Part shown: positions 9,116 through 17,461 of the stretch, piece by piece
Position numbering within the stretch: the first letter of the stretch is position 1
Layout of the letters: every line of letters starts with the position of its first letter
Assembly: GCF_007679045.1 (NCBI RefSeq)
Contig: NZ_VEFS01000002.1
Location: 372,001 to 436,000 of the forward strand
DNA length: 64,000 bases
Direction of reading: 5' to 3'
Origin: Microbacterium sp. BH-3-3-3
Lineage (GTDB): Bacteria > Actinomycetota > Actinomycetes > Actinomycetales > Microbacteriaceae
Position numbers and translations under genes: made by a program
The notes under the pieces: model-generated
What the model saw: only the letters and a program-made list of their open reading frames with translations
Told to the model about the DNA's origin: nothing
Databases searched by the model: none

Positions 9116-9690
9116 CGTTCGTGGATCAGGGGGTGGTCGTCGCCGTCGGGCACACGGACGCCTCCTACGACCAGGCCGCCGAAGCGTTCGATCGGGGAGC
9201 GTCCCTGCTGACCCACGCATTCAACGCAATGCCCGGCCTGGGACACCGTGCCCCCGGCCCCGTCGGTGCCGCTTTGTCTCGCGAGCACGTCGCCATCGAA
9301 GTTATCGCCGACGGAAACCATGTGCATCCGGTCATGGTGCGTACGTTGTTCGATGCCGCCGCATCTCGCGTGGTGCTTGTCACGGACGCCATGTCGGCCA
9401 CCGGACTCGGCAACGGTCGCTATAGCCTGGGCGGCCTCGACGTCGACGTGAACGAGGGACAATCGACCCTCAGCGGAACCGACACCCTTGCGGGGTCCAC
9501 ACTGACCATGGCACATGCCGTACAGGTAGCCACCGCGGCAGGGGTCCCCGCGGAGCTCGCCCTGCGTGCAGCTACCGATACACCCGCCCGTGTCCTGGGG
9601 CTGCCCCTTGCCGCGGACATTGAGCTCGGGACGAGCTTGGCGGGTTTGAACTGTTTCCGTGACGGGGAACCGAATGCGTTCCACGCTTGA
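9111..9690 (+). pseudogene. nagA: N-acetylglucosamine-6-phosphate deacetylase (NagA) fragment, both ends lost
   Basis: About 190 codons match the catalytic half of NagA: GHTDAS, THAFNAM, DGNHVHP and the LVTDAMSATG strand carrying the catalytic Asp. The N-terminal third is missing; upstream codons belong to the antisense SCO6880-like gene. The C-terminus leaves the family after VLGLPLAADIELG, with a short unrelated tail. The metal-site residues that remain are intact, but the barrel is incomplete, so it should not be active. A complete NagA would deacetylate GlcNAc-6-P in chitin or peptidoglycan sugar recycling. Confidence 0.75.
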
Positions 9691-10020
9691 TTGTCGACCA
9701 ACCGGGGCGAGATTGAGGTGGCTTGGCCGCAATCACTTGTCGAGTGGATCCACCCTTAGGAAGGAAAGGGTGGGCTCGGAAGCCGGCATAGTCTCGTCTT
9801 AAGGAGACGTGTATGCCGCGACAGGGGAGGGGGCTCGCCCCACAGTCATGTACGCCGAGAGGGCGGCGCTCCTGATGAGAGGCGCGTTCCACGAGGTTCC
9901 TTCGCGGGACACCTTCCTTATCGCGCTGATGCGGATGCGGGCCGACTCGGGATCGGCGCGACTTTGGTGACGTGGAGGACGGGCGCGGCGTCTCCCTCTG
10001 GGGTCGATACGCTGTCGCGC
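9691..10020. other. 330 bp without a recognisable gene
   Basis: Neither strand shows a convincing reading frame. Composition is mixed, with short direct and inverted words such as CCACCCTT/AAGGGTGG near 9750-9772, which could form a small hairpin (CCACCCTTAG, GAAGGAAAGGGTGG). The stretch lies between the NagA fragment and a lipoprotein gene and is probably more rearranged mobile DNA. Confidence 0.4.
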
Positions 10021-10449
10021 ATGCGAAAGGTTGCGGCCGTCTCAGCGGTCTTCGGCGTTCTTCTATTGGCGGGGTGCTCGGGCGGGGAGGCTTCGTCCGA
10101 GGGGGACTCTGCGTCAAAGTCCGCCTTGCCCGTCGCTTCGCCGTCATCGACGGTCGTGGCCGCAATGTCGATCGCAGACGTGCTCGACAAGACGGGCTGC
10201 GGCCGCCCCATCGATGCGGCGGCGAAGCCACCGGTCGAGAAGGCTGTTTCTTGCAAGATTGGCGCCGATGGCGACCTGGCGTTCCTCTGGGAGCTGCCGT
10301 CCGCTTCGGCCGCGAAAAGTTGGCTTGCTGGCGGCGGCATTGAGATTGGCACCACCGATGCGGTCTACATCGACGGAAATGTGATCATGCTGGCCACGGA
10401 CGCTGCGACGTCGAAGGCATTCGCCAAGATCGGAGTCGCATATCCGTGA
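10021..10449 (+). CDS. small secreted lipoprotein
   Basis: A 142-residue protein with a signal peptide MRKVAAVSAVFGVLLLAGCS. The lipobox LLAGC puts the lipidated cysteine at residue 19. A Ser/Ala-rich linker follows (to about residue 50), then a globular domain of about 90 residues (SIADVLDKTGCGRP to KAFAKIGVAYP) with two cysteines at about 60 and 79 that could pair. Similar lipoproteins are common as hypothetical genes on actinobacterial mobile elements. The function is unknown. Confidence 0.6.
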   Translation: MRKVAAVSAVFGVLLLAGCSGGEASSEGDSASKSALPVASPSSTVVAAMSIADVLDKTGCGRPIDAAAKPPVEKAVSCKIGADGDLAFLWELPSASAAKSWLAGGGIEIGTTDAVYIDGNVIMLATDAATSKAFAKIGVAYP

Positions 10450-10474
10450 GATCAGGCGCCGTGGGAGCCCGCGG

Positions 10475-10526
10475 CGTTAGGTCAGAAAACTGACCTAACG
10501 TGTGACTATCAGTTTCCCTGATAGTC
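10475..10526. repeat. two adjacent perfect inverted repeats
   Basis: The first is CGTTAGGTCAG at 10475-10485, a loop of AAAA, then CTGACCTAACG at 10490-10500. The second is GACTATCAG at 10504-10512, a loop of TTTCC, then CTGATAGTC at 10518-10526. They are three bases apart. Flanking ACGTG/CACGT extends the second stem imperfectly. They lie 26 bp downstream of the lipoprotein stop and could end its transcript, but there is no T-run after them. A recombinase or regulator site is also possible. Confidence 0.75.
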
Positions 10527-10614
10527 GCCACGTGAAGAGGGCAAGGGCTACCGGCGCGACCGCGCCGGCGGTGACGGATCCCTCAGTCGTCAGCTACCTG
10601 CAGGGTGTGACAGC

Positions 10615-10647
10615 CTAGGCCGATCACGCACAGCGCGGTCGGCCTAG
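10615..10647 (-). terminator. hairpin downstream of small membrane-protein gene
   Basis: CTAGGCCGA at 10615-10623 pairs with TCGGCCTAG at 10639-10647 around a 15-base loop. It starts 11 bp after the stop of the minus-strand gene at 10658-10858. The T-run is poor, so this is a probable but not certain terminator. Confidence 0.4.
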
Positions 10648-10657
10648 TATGCCCACG

Positions 10658-10858
10658 TCAACGAAGACCACCGCGGCCTCGATCAATTTGCGACCGAATG
10701 TCCTCAGCCGCACGCCGCATTTCGGGATCCAATCGAGGGCTGACGCGGCTGCTACGCCAGCGCGTCAGGGCCACGCCCGCGACAAAAGCGACGGCGACAA
10801 CTGCGAGGGCTCCCGACGTCATCGCCACAAGTAAACCGATCATTTGGGCTCCGATCAT
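10658..10858 (-). CDS. 66-residue single-pass membrane protein
   Basis: One N-terminal membrane helix (about residues 6-29, GLLVAMTSGALAVVAVAFVA) is followed by a basic cytoplasmic tail RWRSSRVSPRLD and a charged helix. This looks like the small membrane proteins often found in conjugation modules, but no family can be named. There is a downstream hairpin. The size makes the call uncertain. Confidence 0.45.
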   Translation of the reverse strand: MIGAQMIGLLVAMTSGALAVVAVAFVAGVALTRWRSSRVSPRLDPEMRRAAEDIRSQIDRGRGGLR

Positions 10859-10896
10859 TAGTGGCGAGGCTCACGCCGCCGCATCCCTGACCCTAC

Positions 10897-11148
10897 TCAC
10901 GAGTCGCGATCGCGAGCCCAACCGCGCGATGCAAGCGAGACCGCGGCCCGGGACGCCAGGAACCGCCAACGGTCGTAGTCACCGATCATCTGGGACAGCT
11001 CGTTCAGGAACTCCGGTTCCTTCACACCGCCGCCGTAGATCGCCACGTTCGACGCGCTCCAGAGCTTGCGCATCCCGTCACGGCCCCACACCTGAACGCC
11101 CTGGGACCACGACTGCAGAATGGTCATCAACTGGTTCGCGGCGATCAT
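10897..11148 (-). pseudogene. VirD4/TraG-like coupling protein fragment (TraM-recognition region)
   Basis: An internal piece of about 50 codons, LMTILQSWSQGVQVWG followed by RKLWSASNVAIYGGGV and LSQMIGDYD, matches the C-terminal ATPase/TraM-recognition region of coupling proteins that bring the relaxosome to the conjugation channel. The codons before LMTI and after GDYD do not belong to the family. Both ends are therefore cut, within about 10970-11130. It sits only 2 kb from the VirB4-like fragment, consistent with one original conjugation locus broken up. Confidence 0.65.
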
Positions 11149-11175
11149 GTCGTCACGGTCGCCCGGGTTCGTTCG

Positions 11176-11199
11176 CGTGAGGGGGCATCCCCCATCACG
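11176..11199 (-). terminator. hairpin after the GH1 gene
   Basis: GTGAGGGGG pairs with CCCCCATCAC around a CAT loop, 25 bp beyond the GH1 stop codon on the minus strand. It probably ends the rhamnosidase-transporter-glucosidase transcript, although the T-run is weak. Confidence 0.4.
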
Positions 11200-11223
11200 C
11201 CCGGCACGAGCGGGCGGCAGAGT

Positions 11224-12465
11224 TCAGAGCATTCGTCCGTTGCTCGCCGCGTGTGCCCCGAGCCACTGGCCACTGGGCTTGACGAGACGCCGTTGGGTCT
11301 CTCGATCGACACCGATAAAGCCGAACTTTGGTCGATAACCGAAAATCCACTCGAAGTTATCGAATGCGGACCACGCGATGTAACCTCGCACGTCGATTCC
11401 GTCGCGGAGGCAATTGCGGACACCTTCCAAGGCCGTCTGGACATAACGAACGCGTTGGAAGTCGTCCTCGGTGGCGAGGCCGTTCTCGGTGACGAGGACC
11501 GGGGTCTCGGCCACGCTCCACGCTTCGCGGATCGTCTGTTCGAGGGCGAAGGGGTAGATCTCTTCGCCGAGCTGGTTCTTCTCGACATCGTCGCCAGCGT
11601 GGACGAGCCCGTCGGGCCCGACAATTGAACGTCCGTACGTCTGGATGCCGACGAAGTCGTCACCACGCGACGCTTCCAGATAGCGGATGTTCGTGTTGAT
11701 CCGGATCGTCTCCGCGCGCTCCTCGGATCCCCCCAGGCTCTGGATCGCACTGTTGGCAAGAGTCCAGCCCGCCGGCAGGTCCGGCAAGATGCCATGGATC
11801 GCCTCCACCGCAGCGCGGTGCGCGGCATGCTTCACGGCGAACGCCGCGTCGCCGGCGCTGAATTGGAAGGACGCGAATTTCTCTGGGTCGATTCCCAGAC
11901 GGCGCGCAGCATTCGCGAACATCGGCTTGCCCGCCCGCGTGTGCGCCGACAGTTCCAGAATGCCGAGATTGTGGATCAGGTCCGCCAGGTTGGGCTCATT
12001 CATCGTGCAGACGGCGGACATCAGATGGCCCAGCTCGCGGGTAACGAACGCGGCGTAGGCGGCGAACAGGTCGACAGTCTCCGGGTTCTCCCACCCGCCG
12101 CGGGCGATGAGCCACGTCGGCGAGCTGAAGTGATGGTAGGTGACGATGGGCCGCAGGCCATGGCGGTGGCACGCCTCGAGCACCCGGCGATAGTGCTCGA
12201 CCGCCTCGTGCGAGAAATCACCGGGGGCGGGTTCGATTCGCGACCACTCCACGGAGAACCGGTATGTGGTGAATCCGAGGCCGGCGATGAGCGCGATGTC
12301 GGATTCGAAGAGGGAGTAATGGTCGATGGCGCTACCGGAGGGCTCCGCGAAGACGGTCCCCTCGACGTTCTCCAGCAACCAGTAGTCGTTGGCCTGGTTG
12401 TTGCCTTCGACCTGATGCGCTGCGGTGGCGAGGCCCCACTGGAAACCTTCGGGAAAAGCGGTCAT
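11224..12465 (-). CDS. GH1 beta-glucosidase-like glycoside hydrolase
   Basis: A 413-residue (beta/alpha)8 retaining glycosidase. The acid/base glutamate lies in TMNEPNL (E157) and the nucleophile in VTENGL (E327); the N-terminal FQWGLATAAHQVEG is the GH1 signature. It is cytoplasmic, with no signal peptide. I chose ATG at 12465 because conservation starts there; the frame stays open for another 39 codons. It follows the MFS gene across a strong hairpin and probably hydrolyses a beta-glycoside brought in by that transporter, downstream of rhamnose removal. The sugar specificity is not visible. Confidence 0.85.
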   Translation of the reverse strand: MTAFPEGFQWGLATAAHQVEGNNQANDYWLLENVEGTVFAEPSGSAIDHYSLFESDIALIAGLGFTTYRFSVEWSRIEPAPGDFSHEAVEHYRRVLEACHRHGLRPIVTYHHFSSPTWLIARGGWENPETVDLFAAYAAFVTRELGHLMSAVCTMNEPNLADLIHNLGILELSAHTRAGKPMFANAARRLGIDPEKFASFQFSAGDAAFAVKHAAHRAAVEAIHGILPDLPAGWTLANSAIQSLGGSEERAETIRINTNIRYLEASRGDDFVGIQTYGRSIVGPDGLVHAGDDVEKNQLGEEIYPFALEQTIREAWSVAETPVLVTENGLATEDDFQRVRYVQTALEGVRNCLRDGIDVRGYIAWSAFDNFEWIFGYRPKFGFIGVDRETQRRLVKPSGQWLGAHAASNGRML

Positions 12466-12495
12466 TTCTACTTTCGTCTCACGTGCGCTGGTGTC

Positions 12496-12532
12496 GCGGT
12501 CGCCTGCAGCCTGCGATGCTGCAGGCGACCGC
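12496..12532 (-). terminator. strong 14-bp hairpin between MFS and GH1 genes
   Basis: GCGGTCGCCTGCAG at 12496-12509 pairs perfectly with CTGCAGGCGACCGC at 12519-12532 around a 9-base loop. No T-run follows. It lies between two genes of one presumed operon, so it may be a partial terminator or an RNA-processing/stabilising stem that sets different transcript levels for transporter and glycosidase. Confidence 0.6.
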
Positions 12533-12606
12533 CCGGCGCGGTTGGGTGTCGATTCCGTGTTTCTTCGCGGCGCCTCCGACAAGGGCGTGGCCTCGGGAGG
12601 GAGCGC

Positions 12607-13887
12607 CTACTTCACGCCCCGGATCGGGACGATGAGGATGGCGCCGACGACCGCGGCGGCGGCGCCGGCGAGGAAGAGCGCCGTGAAGTTCTGGGGATTG
12701 GTGGCGGATGCCCCGATCGACAGAAGGGCGGGAGCGACGGCTGTCACGAGCGTGGGTGGCAGGGCGTTCGCAAGATTCATGATGCCGAGGTCTTTGGCGG
12801 GGTTCTTCGCGTCGGGTAGGACGTCCATGACGAGGGCGTAGTCGACGGCGAAGTAGACGCCCTGTCCGATGCCGATCACCGCGACAGCGATGAGGAACAT
12901 CGGGTAGGTCGTCGCCATCGCCGTCAGACCGAGGCCGATCGCGAACACGACCGCCGAGGCGATGACGAAGGGCTTACGGCGGCCGACGCGATCGGACACC
13001 TTCGCCAGCAGCGGGGCAAAGATCATCGACAGAGCGGTGCTGATGACGCCGGCGACGAGGATCGCGGTGCCCACCGTCGCCGGATCGATGTGGTGGACGA
13101 TGATGAGGTAGAAGGCCTGATACGCGTTGACCGCCGCGACGCCCACGAAGATCATGAACCGGCTCCACCACGCCCATCCGTAGGCAGAATGGCGCACCGG
13201 GTTGACCCAGAACGTCGCGAGGAACTCACGGAGGAGGAACGGGGGTCGCTCCTGGCGTGCCAGGGCGACGTCGGAGATGGTGAACGCCAGCACGAGCACG
13301 GCCACAACCGACACTGCCGCGGGGAGGAAGATCATGGCGGCGAGGTTCGGCTGCATCAACTGGGCGAGGAAGATCCCCACGATCGCGCCGAGCGGCGAGC
13401 CCAGCCCCAGCATGGCCGAGGCGGGCCCACGGTGTTCGGCGGCGACCTGGTCGGGGACCAGGGCGGTCGCGCCGACGAGCGCCGACACCGCGCCGAGAGT
13501 GGTGATGATCCAGCCCAGGGTGAGCACGGGGACGTTCGAGGCGACGACGGTCACCACCGCGCCGAGGGCGAGCAGCGCCGCCCCGGCGAACAGGTAAGGC
13601 CGCCGGCGACCAATCTTGGCGAGAGTGCGGTCGCTGAGTCGACCGAAGACCGGGTAGCCGATCAACGAGAAGACGCTGCCGATACCGACGACGATCGAGA
13701 GCACCGTCGTTGCTCCCGCAGCGTCGATCGCGGCGGACTTGAGCGACAGGGTGAGTATCGCGTTGGACAGCAGGGTGCCGTTGACCGCAGCGACGGCGAC
13801 GACGAGCGTGATCAGGAAGCCCAGGCTGGGCTTGCCGTCTCGGGCACGGGGCGACGTGCGGTGCACGGAGGTAACAATGCGTGACAC
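12607..13887 (-). CDS. MFS transporter, probable glycoside importer
   Basis: A 426-residue protein with about 12 hydrophobic segments. The MFS loop 2-3 motif appears as GRLSDRTLAKIGRRRP, with a second copy AKVSDRVGRRKP in the other half. GTG at 13887 is preceded by a good ribosome site (GAAGGAGAACACC). It lies 47 bp after the alpha-L-rhamnosidase and before the GH1 glucosidase in the same direction. Context suggests uptake of a plant glycoside or of the product of rhamnoside cleavage. The family resembles GPH/SUC-like sugar transporters in this genus. Confidence 0.82.
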   Translation of the reverse strand: MSRIVTSVHRTSPRARDGKPSLGFLITLVVAVAAVNGTLLSNAILTLSLKSAAIDAAGATTVLSIVVGIGSVFSLIGYPVFGRLSDRTLAKIGRRRPYLFAGAALLALGAVVTVVASNVPVLTLGWIITTLGAVSALVGATALVPDQVAAEHRGPASAMLGLGSPLGAIVGIFLAQLMQPNLAAMIFLPAAVSVVAVLVLAFTISDVALARQERPPFLLREFLATFWVNPVRHSAYGWAWWSRFMIFVGVAAVNAYQAFYLIIVHHIDPATVGTAILVAGVISTALSMIFAPLLAKVSDRVGRRKPFVIASAVVFAIGLGLTAMATTYPMFLIAVAVIGIGQGVYFAVDYALVMDVLPDAKNPAKDLGIMNLANALPPTLVTAVAPALLSIGASATNPQNFTALFLAGAAAAVVGAILIVPIRGVK

Positions 13888-13934
13888 GGTGTTCTCCTTC
13901 GAACGATGGGTGGTGCCAGGGGTGGTGTGGAACG

Positions 13935-16643
13935 TCAAACGGTGAGGCGGACGGAGGATGCGGCGGTGACCTCGTTCCTTCCGGGATGGAGGGTGAGGGT
14001 GAGGTCGGGGAGCACGAGCTCGGCCTCGACCCCGAAGGGCAGGACGACCTCGACGTCGACGACCTCGCCGCGGCGCTGCCATGTGCTCGTGATCTCGCCG
14101 AACGGGGTGTCAACCGCAGCCGAAACGCGGTCGAGGGGGGCCTCGATGTCCGGGGCGATGCGCGCGCGACGCCACCCCGCGGCGGCGGGCGCGACGCCCG
14201 CGAACCGTCGAACGAGGAAGTCGTCGACGCAGCCGAAGGCGTAGTGGTTCAGAGACATCTCCCGAACCGAACCGTCCGCGGCCACGGCATCCCAGGTCTC
14301 CCAGATGGTTGTCGCGCCGCGGTCGACCTCGTACAACCACGACGGCGCCCGGTCCTGCCAGAGCACCGCGCGCGCAAGGTCGCGGTGTCCTGCGTCCCAG
14401 AGCGCGTCGAGCAGATAGGGCATTGACAGGAAGCCGGTGTCGAGGTGGTCGCCACGGGCGTGCACCAGGTCGACGAGGCGACCGGCCGCCGCATCGCGCA
14501 GGTGGTCGGGGATCATGTCGAGCCCGAGGGCCAAGGCGTACATGCCCTGCAGCTCGACGGGGAGCGACGCGTCGGCGCCGACGTACTCGCGGGCGAAGGC
14601 GTCGCGCACCTCGTCGGCGCGCGACGCGTACTCCTGGCTCTCGTTCGCGCGACCGAGCACGGCGGCGATGCGCGAGGCGAGGGTAAGGGTGTGCGCCTGG
14701 AACATCGGGGCCGCCAACTCGGAGGTGAGGGCCGGAGCGATGCCGATGGCCTCGTGGGTGGGCTTGCCCTCCATGGTCGAGGGCGTCAGCCAGTCGCCGA
14801 AGTGCTCACCCGTGTTGTACAGCAGTCGCTGGCGTTCGCGTCGCTCGGCCGAGAGCTCCGCGCCGGCGAGAGCGGGCGGGACTTCGGCGGCAGCCGTCGC
14901 GGTCTGGAAGGCGATCCACCCCTGGATCGCCGGGTAGTTGTCCTCGAGGATGCGCACGTCTCCGGTGCGCTCGTACAGCGTCCACGGCACGATCGCGATG
15001 GCATCGCTCCAGCCGGCCGCGGCGACGATTGACCCGAAGCCCGAGGCGGTGGTGATGGCTTCGTCATCGAATGCCGACCGGGGGGAGAAGATTGGCACCC
15101 GCCCGTCGGGAAGCTGATCGGCCCGCAGGTTCTCGAGCCAGCGGGTCACGAACGGCGTCACTCGCGCGATGTTGGTCGCAGCGGCGACGAAGACCTGCAT
15201 GTCGCCCGTCCAGCCGGCGCGTTCGCGCTGGGGGCAGTCGGTGGGGATCGACAGGAAGTTGCCACGCTGGCTCCACACGACGTTCTCGTGCAGGCGGTTC
15301 AGGCGCGGGTCGGACGTCTCGAAACGACCCGTATATTCCAAGTCGCTCGAGATGACGATGGCCGAGACGTCGTCGGCGATGAGGGCGTCCAGCCCGCGGA
15401 TGCGGGCGTAGCGGAAGCCGTGGAATGTGAACTCCGGTTCCCACTCGACCGCGCGCCCGTCGGAGACGTACACGTCGGTCTGCTCCTTGTTGATGCCGGA
15501 GATGTTGACGAACCAGTCGCCCTGGGCATCGAGCGTTTCGGTGTGCTCGATCGTGATCTCGCATCCCGGTGCCAGCGCCGGGATGCGCAGGCGCACGCGC
15601 CCCGCGATGACCTGCCCGAAGTCGACGACCACACCGTCGTTCGTCCTCGTGACCGACCGGGCGGGCAGTTCCATCACTCGGCGGACCGGCTCTCCCGAGA
15701 ACGCGACGAGAGGGCTGAGTTCGCCCTCCCGCACCGCGACCGGTGCCCATCCGGAATCGTCGAATGTGGTCGAGGTCCACTGCTGCGCGCGGCGGGCGTC
15801 GTAGCGCTCGCCGACGAAGATGTCGGCGTAGGTCCACGGGCCCTCCGCGCTGATGGCACCCGTTCCGGCGCGCACGATCTCGGTGCGCCCATCGGGCATC
15901 GTCAGGTGGAGCTCCCAGGTCACGGCGGTGCGGTCGCCGAACTGCGCACTCGAACCGGTGAGTCCGATGCGGCCCGCCCACCAGCCGTCGGCGAGGGCGA
16001 TGGCCAGGACGGTCGGTCCGCCCTGCAGGTGTTCGGTGACGTCGTAGGTCTGCACGCTCATGCGGTGCCGGTAGCTGTCGAACCCCGGGGCCAGTGCCTC
16101 GTCGCCCACGCGCTCGCCGCCGAGCCACGCCGAGTAGACGCCGCGTGCCGTCACCATCAAGCGAGCTCGAACGGGTGCCTCCGTCAACGCGATGCGCTGC
16201 CGCACGAGCTGGACGGGGCGCAGTCGCTCGGACGGGTCGGTTGTGGGTCCAGATCCTCGGATCCAGTCCATGAGCGACCAGCGCTCCAGCTCGGTCGGCG
16301 ACTGCGCGGGCTCGATCCAGGGGGCTTCCCACCGGGACAGATCGGGCGCGGTTCCGAAGTGGGACTCCTCGCGCAGCTCGCCGTACGCGGACCAGCTCGT
16401 GACGCGCCAGGTGTAGTCCTCCAGTGGACGGAGCGGGCGCCCGGCGTAGGGGATCAGGGCGCCGGCGCCGTCGGGGACGCGTCCGGTATCCCAGACGGTG
16501 ATGCCGGCCCGATCGACGACCTCGATGCGGTAGGCGGTCTGTGCGTGGTCGGCGACCCACGAGAAGCGCGGCTCCGGGGAGGCGACCGCAAGAGGGCGCC
16601 GTTCGTGCTCGACGCGGAGATCGCGGCAGCGCTGCTCGCTCAT
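13935..16643 (-). CDS. GH78 alpha-L-rhamnosidase
   Basis: A 902-residue multidomain enzyme. An N-terminal Fn3/beta-sandwich (residues 1-105) precedes the rhamnosidase N-domain (VRQRIALTEAPVRARL, ARGVYSAWLGGERVGDEALAPG, about 148-190). The concanavalin-like domain spans about 330-430. The (alpha/alpha)6 catalytic domain starts near 440 and carries the acidic motif DCPQRERAGWTGD (469-481); a C-terminal beta domain follows. It removes terminal alpha-L-rhamnose from plant glycosides. No signal peptide is seen, so it probably works inside the cell on imported substrate. ATG at 16643 has a GAAGGAG ribosome site. It is the first gene of the operon with MFS and GH1. Confidence 0.9.
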   Translation of the reverse strand: MSEQRCRDLRVEHERRPLAVASPEPRFSWVADHAQTAYRIEVVDRAGITVWDTGRVPDGAGALIPYAGRPLRPLEDYTWRVTSWSAYGELREESHFGTAPDLSRWEAPWIEPAQSPTELERWSLMDWIRGSGPTTDPSERLRPVQLVRQRIALTEAPVRARLMVTARGVYSAWLGGERVGDEALAPGFDSYRHRMSVQTYDVTEHLQGGPTVLAIALADGWWAGRIGLTGSSAQFGDRTAVTWELHLTMPDGRTEIVRAGTGAISAEGPWTYADIFVGERYDARRAQQWTSTTFDDSGWAPVAVREGELSPLVAFSGEPVRRVMELPARSVTRTNDGVVVDFGQVIAGRVRLRIPALAPGCEITIEHTETLDAQGDWFVNISGINKEQTDVYVSDGRAVEWEPEFTFHGFRYARIRGLDALIADDVSAIVISSDLEYTGRFETSDPRLNRLHENVVWSQRGNFLSIPTDCPQRERAGWTGDMQVFVAAATNIARVTPFVTRWLENLRADQLPDGRVPIFSPRSAFDDEAITTASGFGSIVAAAGWSDAIAIVPWTLYERTGDVRILEDNYPAIQGWIAFQTATAAAEVPPALAGAELSAERRERQRLLYNTGEHFGDWLTPSTMEGKPTHEAIGIAPALTSELAAPMFQAHTLTLASRIAAVLGRANESQEYASRADEVRDAFAREYVGADASLPVELQGMYALALGLDMIPDHLRDAAAGRLVDLVHARGDHLDTGFLSMPYLLDALWDAGHRDLARAVLWQDRAPSWLYEVDRGATTIWETWDAVAADGSVREMSLNHYAFGCVDDFLVRRFAGVAPAAAGWRRARIAPDIEAPLDRVSAAVDTPFGEITSTWQRRGEVVDVEVVLPFGVEAELVLPDLTLTLHPGRNEVTAASSVRLTV

Positions 16644-16753
16644 CGGGTGCTCCTTCGCTCGCGTCGCACAGATCTGCGGCGCAGGGCGAGCGTACGACGT
16701 GAAAACCTTACATGCAAGCTTTTCGCGAAAGTTTCGTCACGTACGCTTCTTCC
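16644..16753. promoter_or_regulatory. divergent GH78/TetR control region with TTTCGCGAAA palindrome
   Basis: The region separates the rhamnosidase operon from the TetR-family gene. A perfect 10-bp palindrome TTTCGCGAAA lies at 16721-16730, inside the longer near-dyad CTTTTCGCGAAAG. This is a reasonable operator for the adjacent TetR protein. If the regulator starts at GTG 16754 rather than ATG 16712, the palindrome is fully noncoding, which favours the later start. Confidence 0.45.
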
Positions 16754-17371
16754 GTGGTCGCACGAGGGACGAAACGGGGCTCGTACGCGGTCGGCCGGGA
16801 GCGGCGCGAACGCATCCTCGCCGTCGCGTCGCAGAGATTCTTCGAGGCTGGCTACTCGCAGACCTCTCTCGCCGAGGTGGCGCGCGCGGTTGGCATCACG
16901 ACGCCGGGGCTGACGCACCACTTCCCGACGAAGCAGCACCTGCTCCTCGCGATCGTCGAGCACCGGCTCGACGTCGCCCAGGGGATGGCGGATGCCGCGA
17001 GCGGCGAGCCCGATGGCATCCGGACCATTCAGCTGCTCCAGTCGATCTCGGACACGATCGCCTCGGACCCGGCGCTGATCACCTTGTTCGTGCTCGTCTC
17101 AGCCGAGACGGCCGACCCCTCCAGCCCCGTGCACGCCCTCTTCGCGCAGCGGTACGAGCGCGCCGTGGAGGACATCGCTTCCAGCTTCGAGGCGGAGGCG
17201 CGAGCCGGGGCCATCCGTTCCGACCTCGACTACCGCGCTCTCGCGCGCGAGTGCATCGCGGTCAGCGACGGTCTGCAGCTGCAGTGGGTGGTGGCGGGCG
17301 GGGGGATAGATCTCTCCGGTCTCATCCGAGCGCATCTGGACCGAGTGTCTCGTCTGATTGCGATCGACTGA
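16712..17371 (+). CDS. TetR/AcrR-family transcriptional regulator
   Basis: Up to 219 residues. The HTH lies near residues 45-65 in ILAVASQRFFEAGYSQTSLAEVARAVGI, followed by TTPGLTHHFPTKQHLL, typical of the family. The C-terminal ligand domain is helical (residues 80-219). The annotated start is ATG 16712; GTG 16754 (giving VVARGTKRG) is a strong alternative that frees the palindromic operator. It is divergent from the GH78-MFS-GH1 operon and is the best candidate for its repressor. The inducer is unknown, possibly a rhamnoside or its aglycone. Confidence 0.82.
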   Translation: MQAFRESFVTYASSVVARGTKRGSYAVGRERRERILAVASQRFFEAGYSQTSLAEVARAVGITTPGLTHHFPTKQHLLLAIVEHRLDVAQGMADAASGEPDGIRTIQLLQSISDTIASDPALITLFVLVSAETADPSSPVHALFAQRYERAVEDIASSFEAEARAGAIRSDLDYRALARECIAVSDGLQLQWVVAGGGIDLSGLIRAHLDRVSRLIAID

Positions 17372-17461
17372 GACGGCCGCGCCACAGGCGCCGCGACATC
17401 CGCGCCACGCCCGCGGAGCTCCGTGACGTGCTGACGAAACAGCGAGAGACAGAGGGATGAC

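Noticed and set aside
9111-9690. Functional NagA
   Set aside because: The N-terminal third and the C-terminal strand are missing, so the barrel cannot close.
7327-9732. A single 801-codon minus-strand protein
   Set aside because: The part beyond 8748 is an out-of-frame reading of the SCO6880-like and NagA fragments. The VirB4-like protein starts at ATG 8748.
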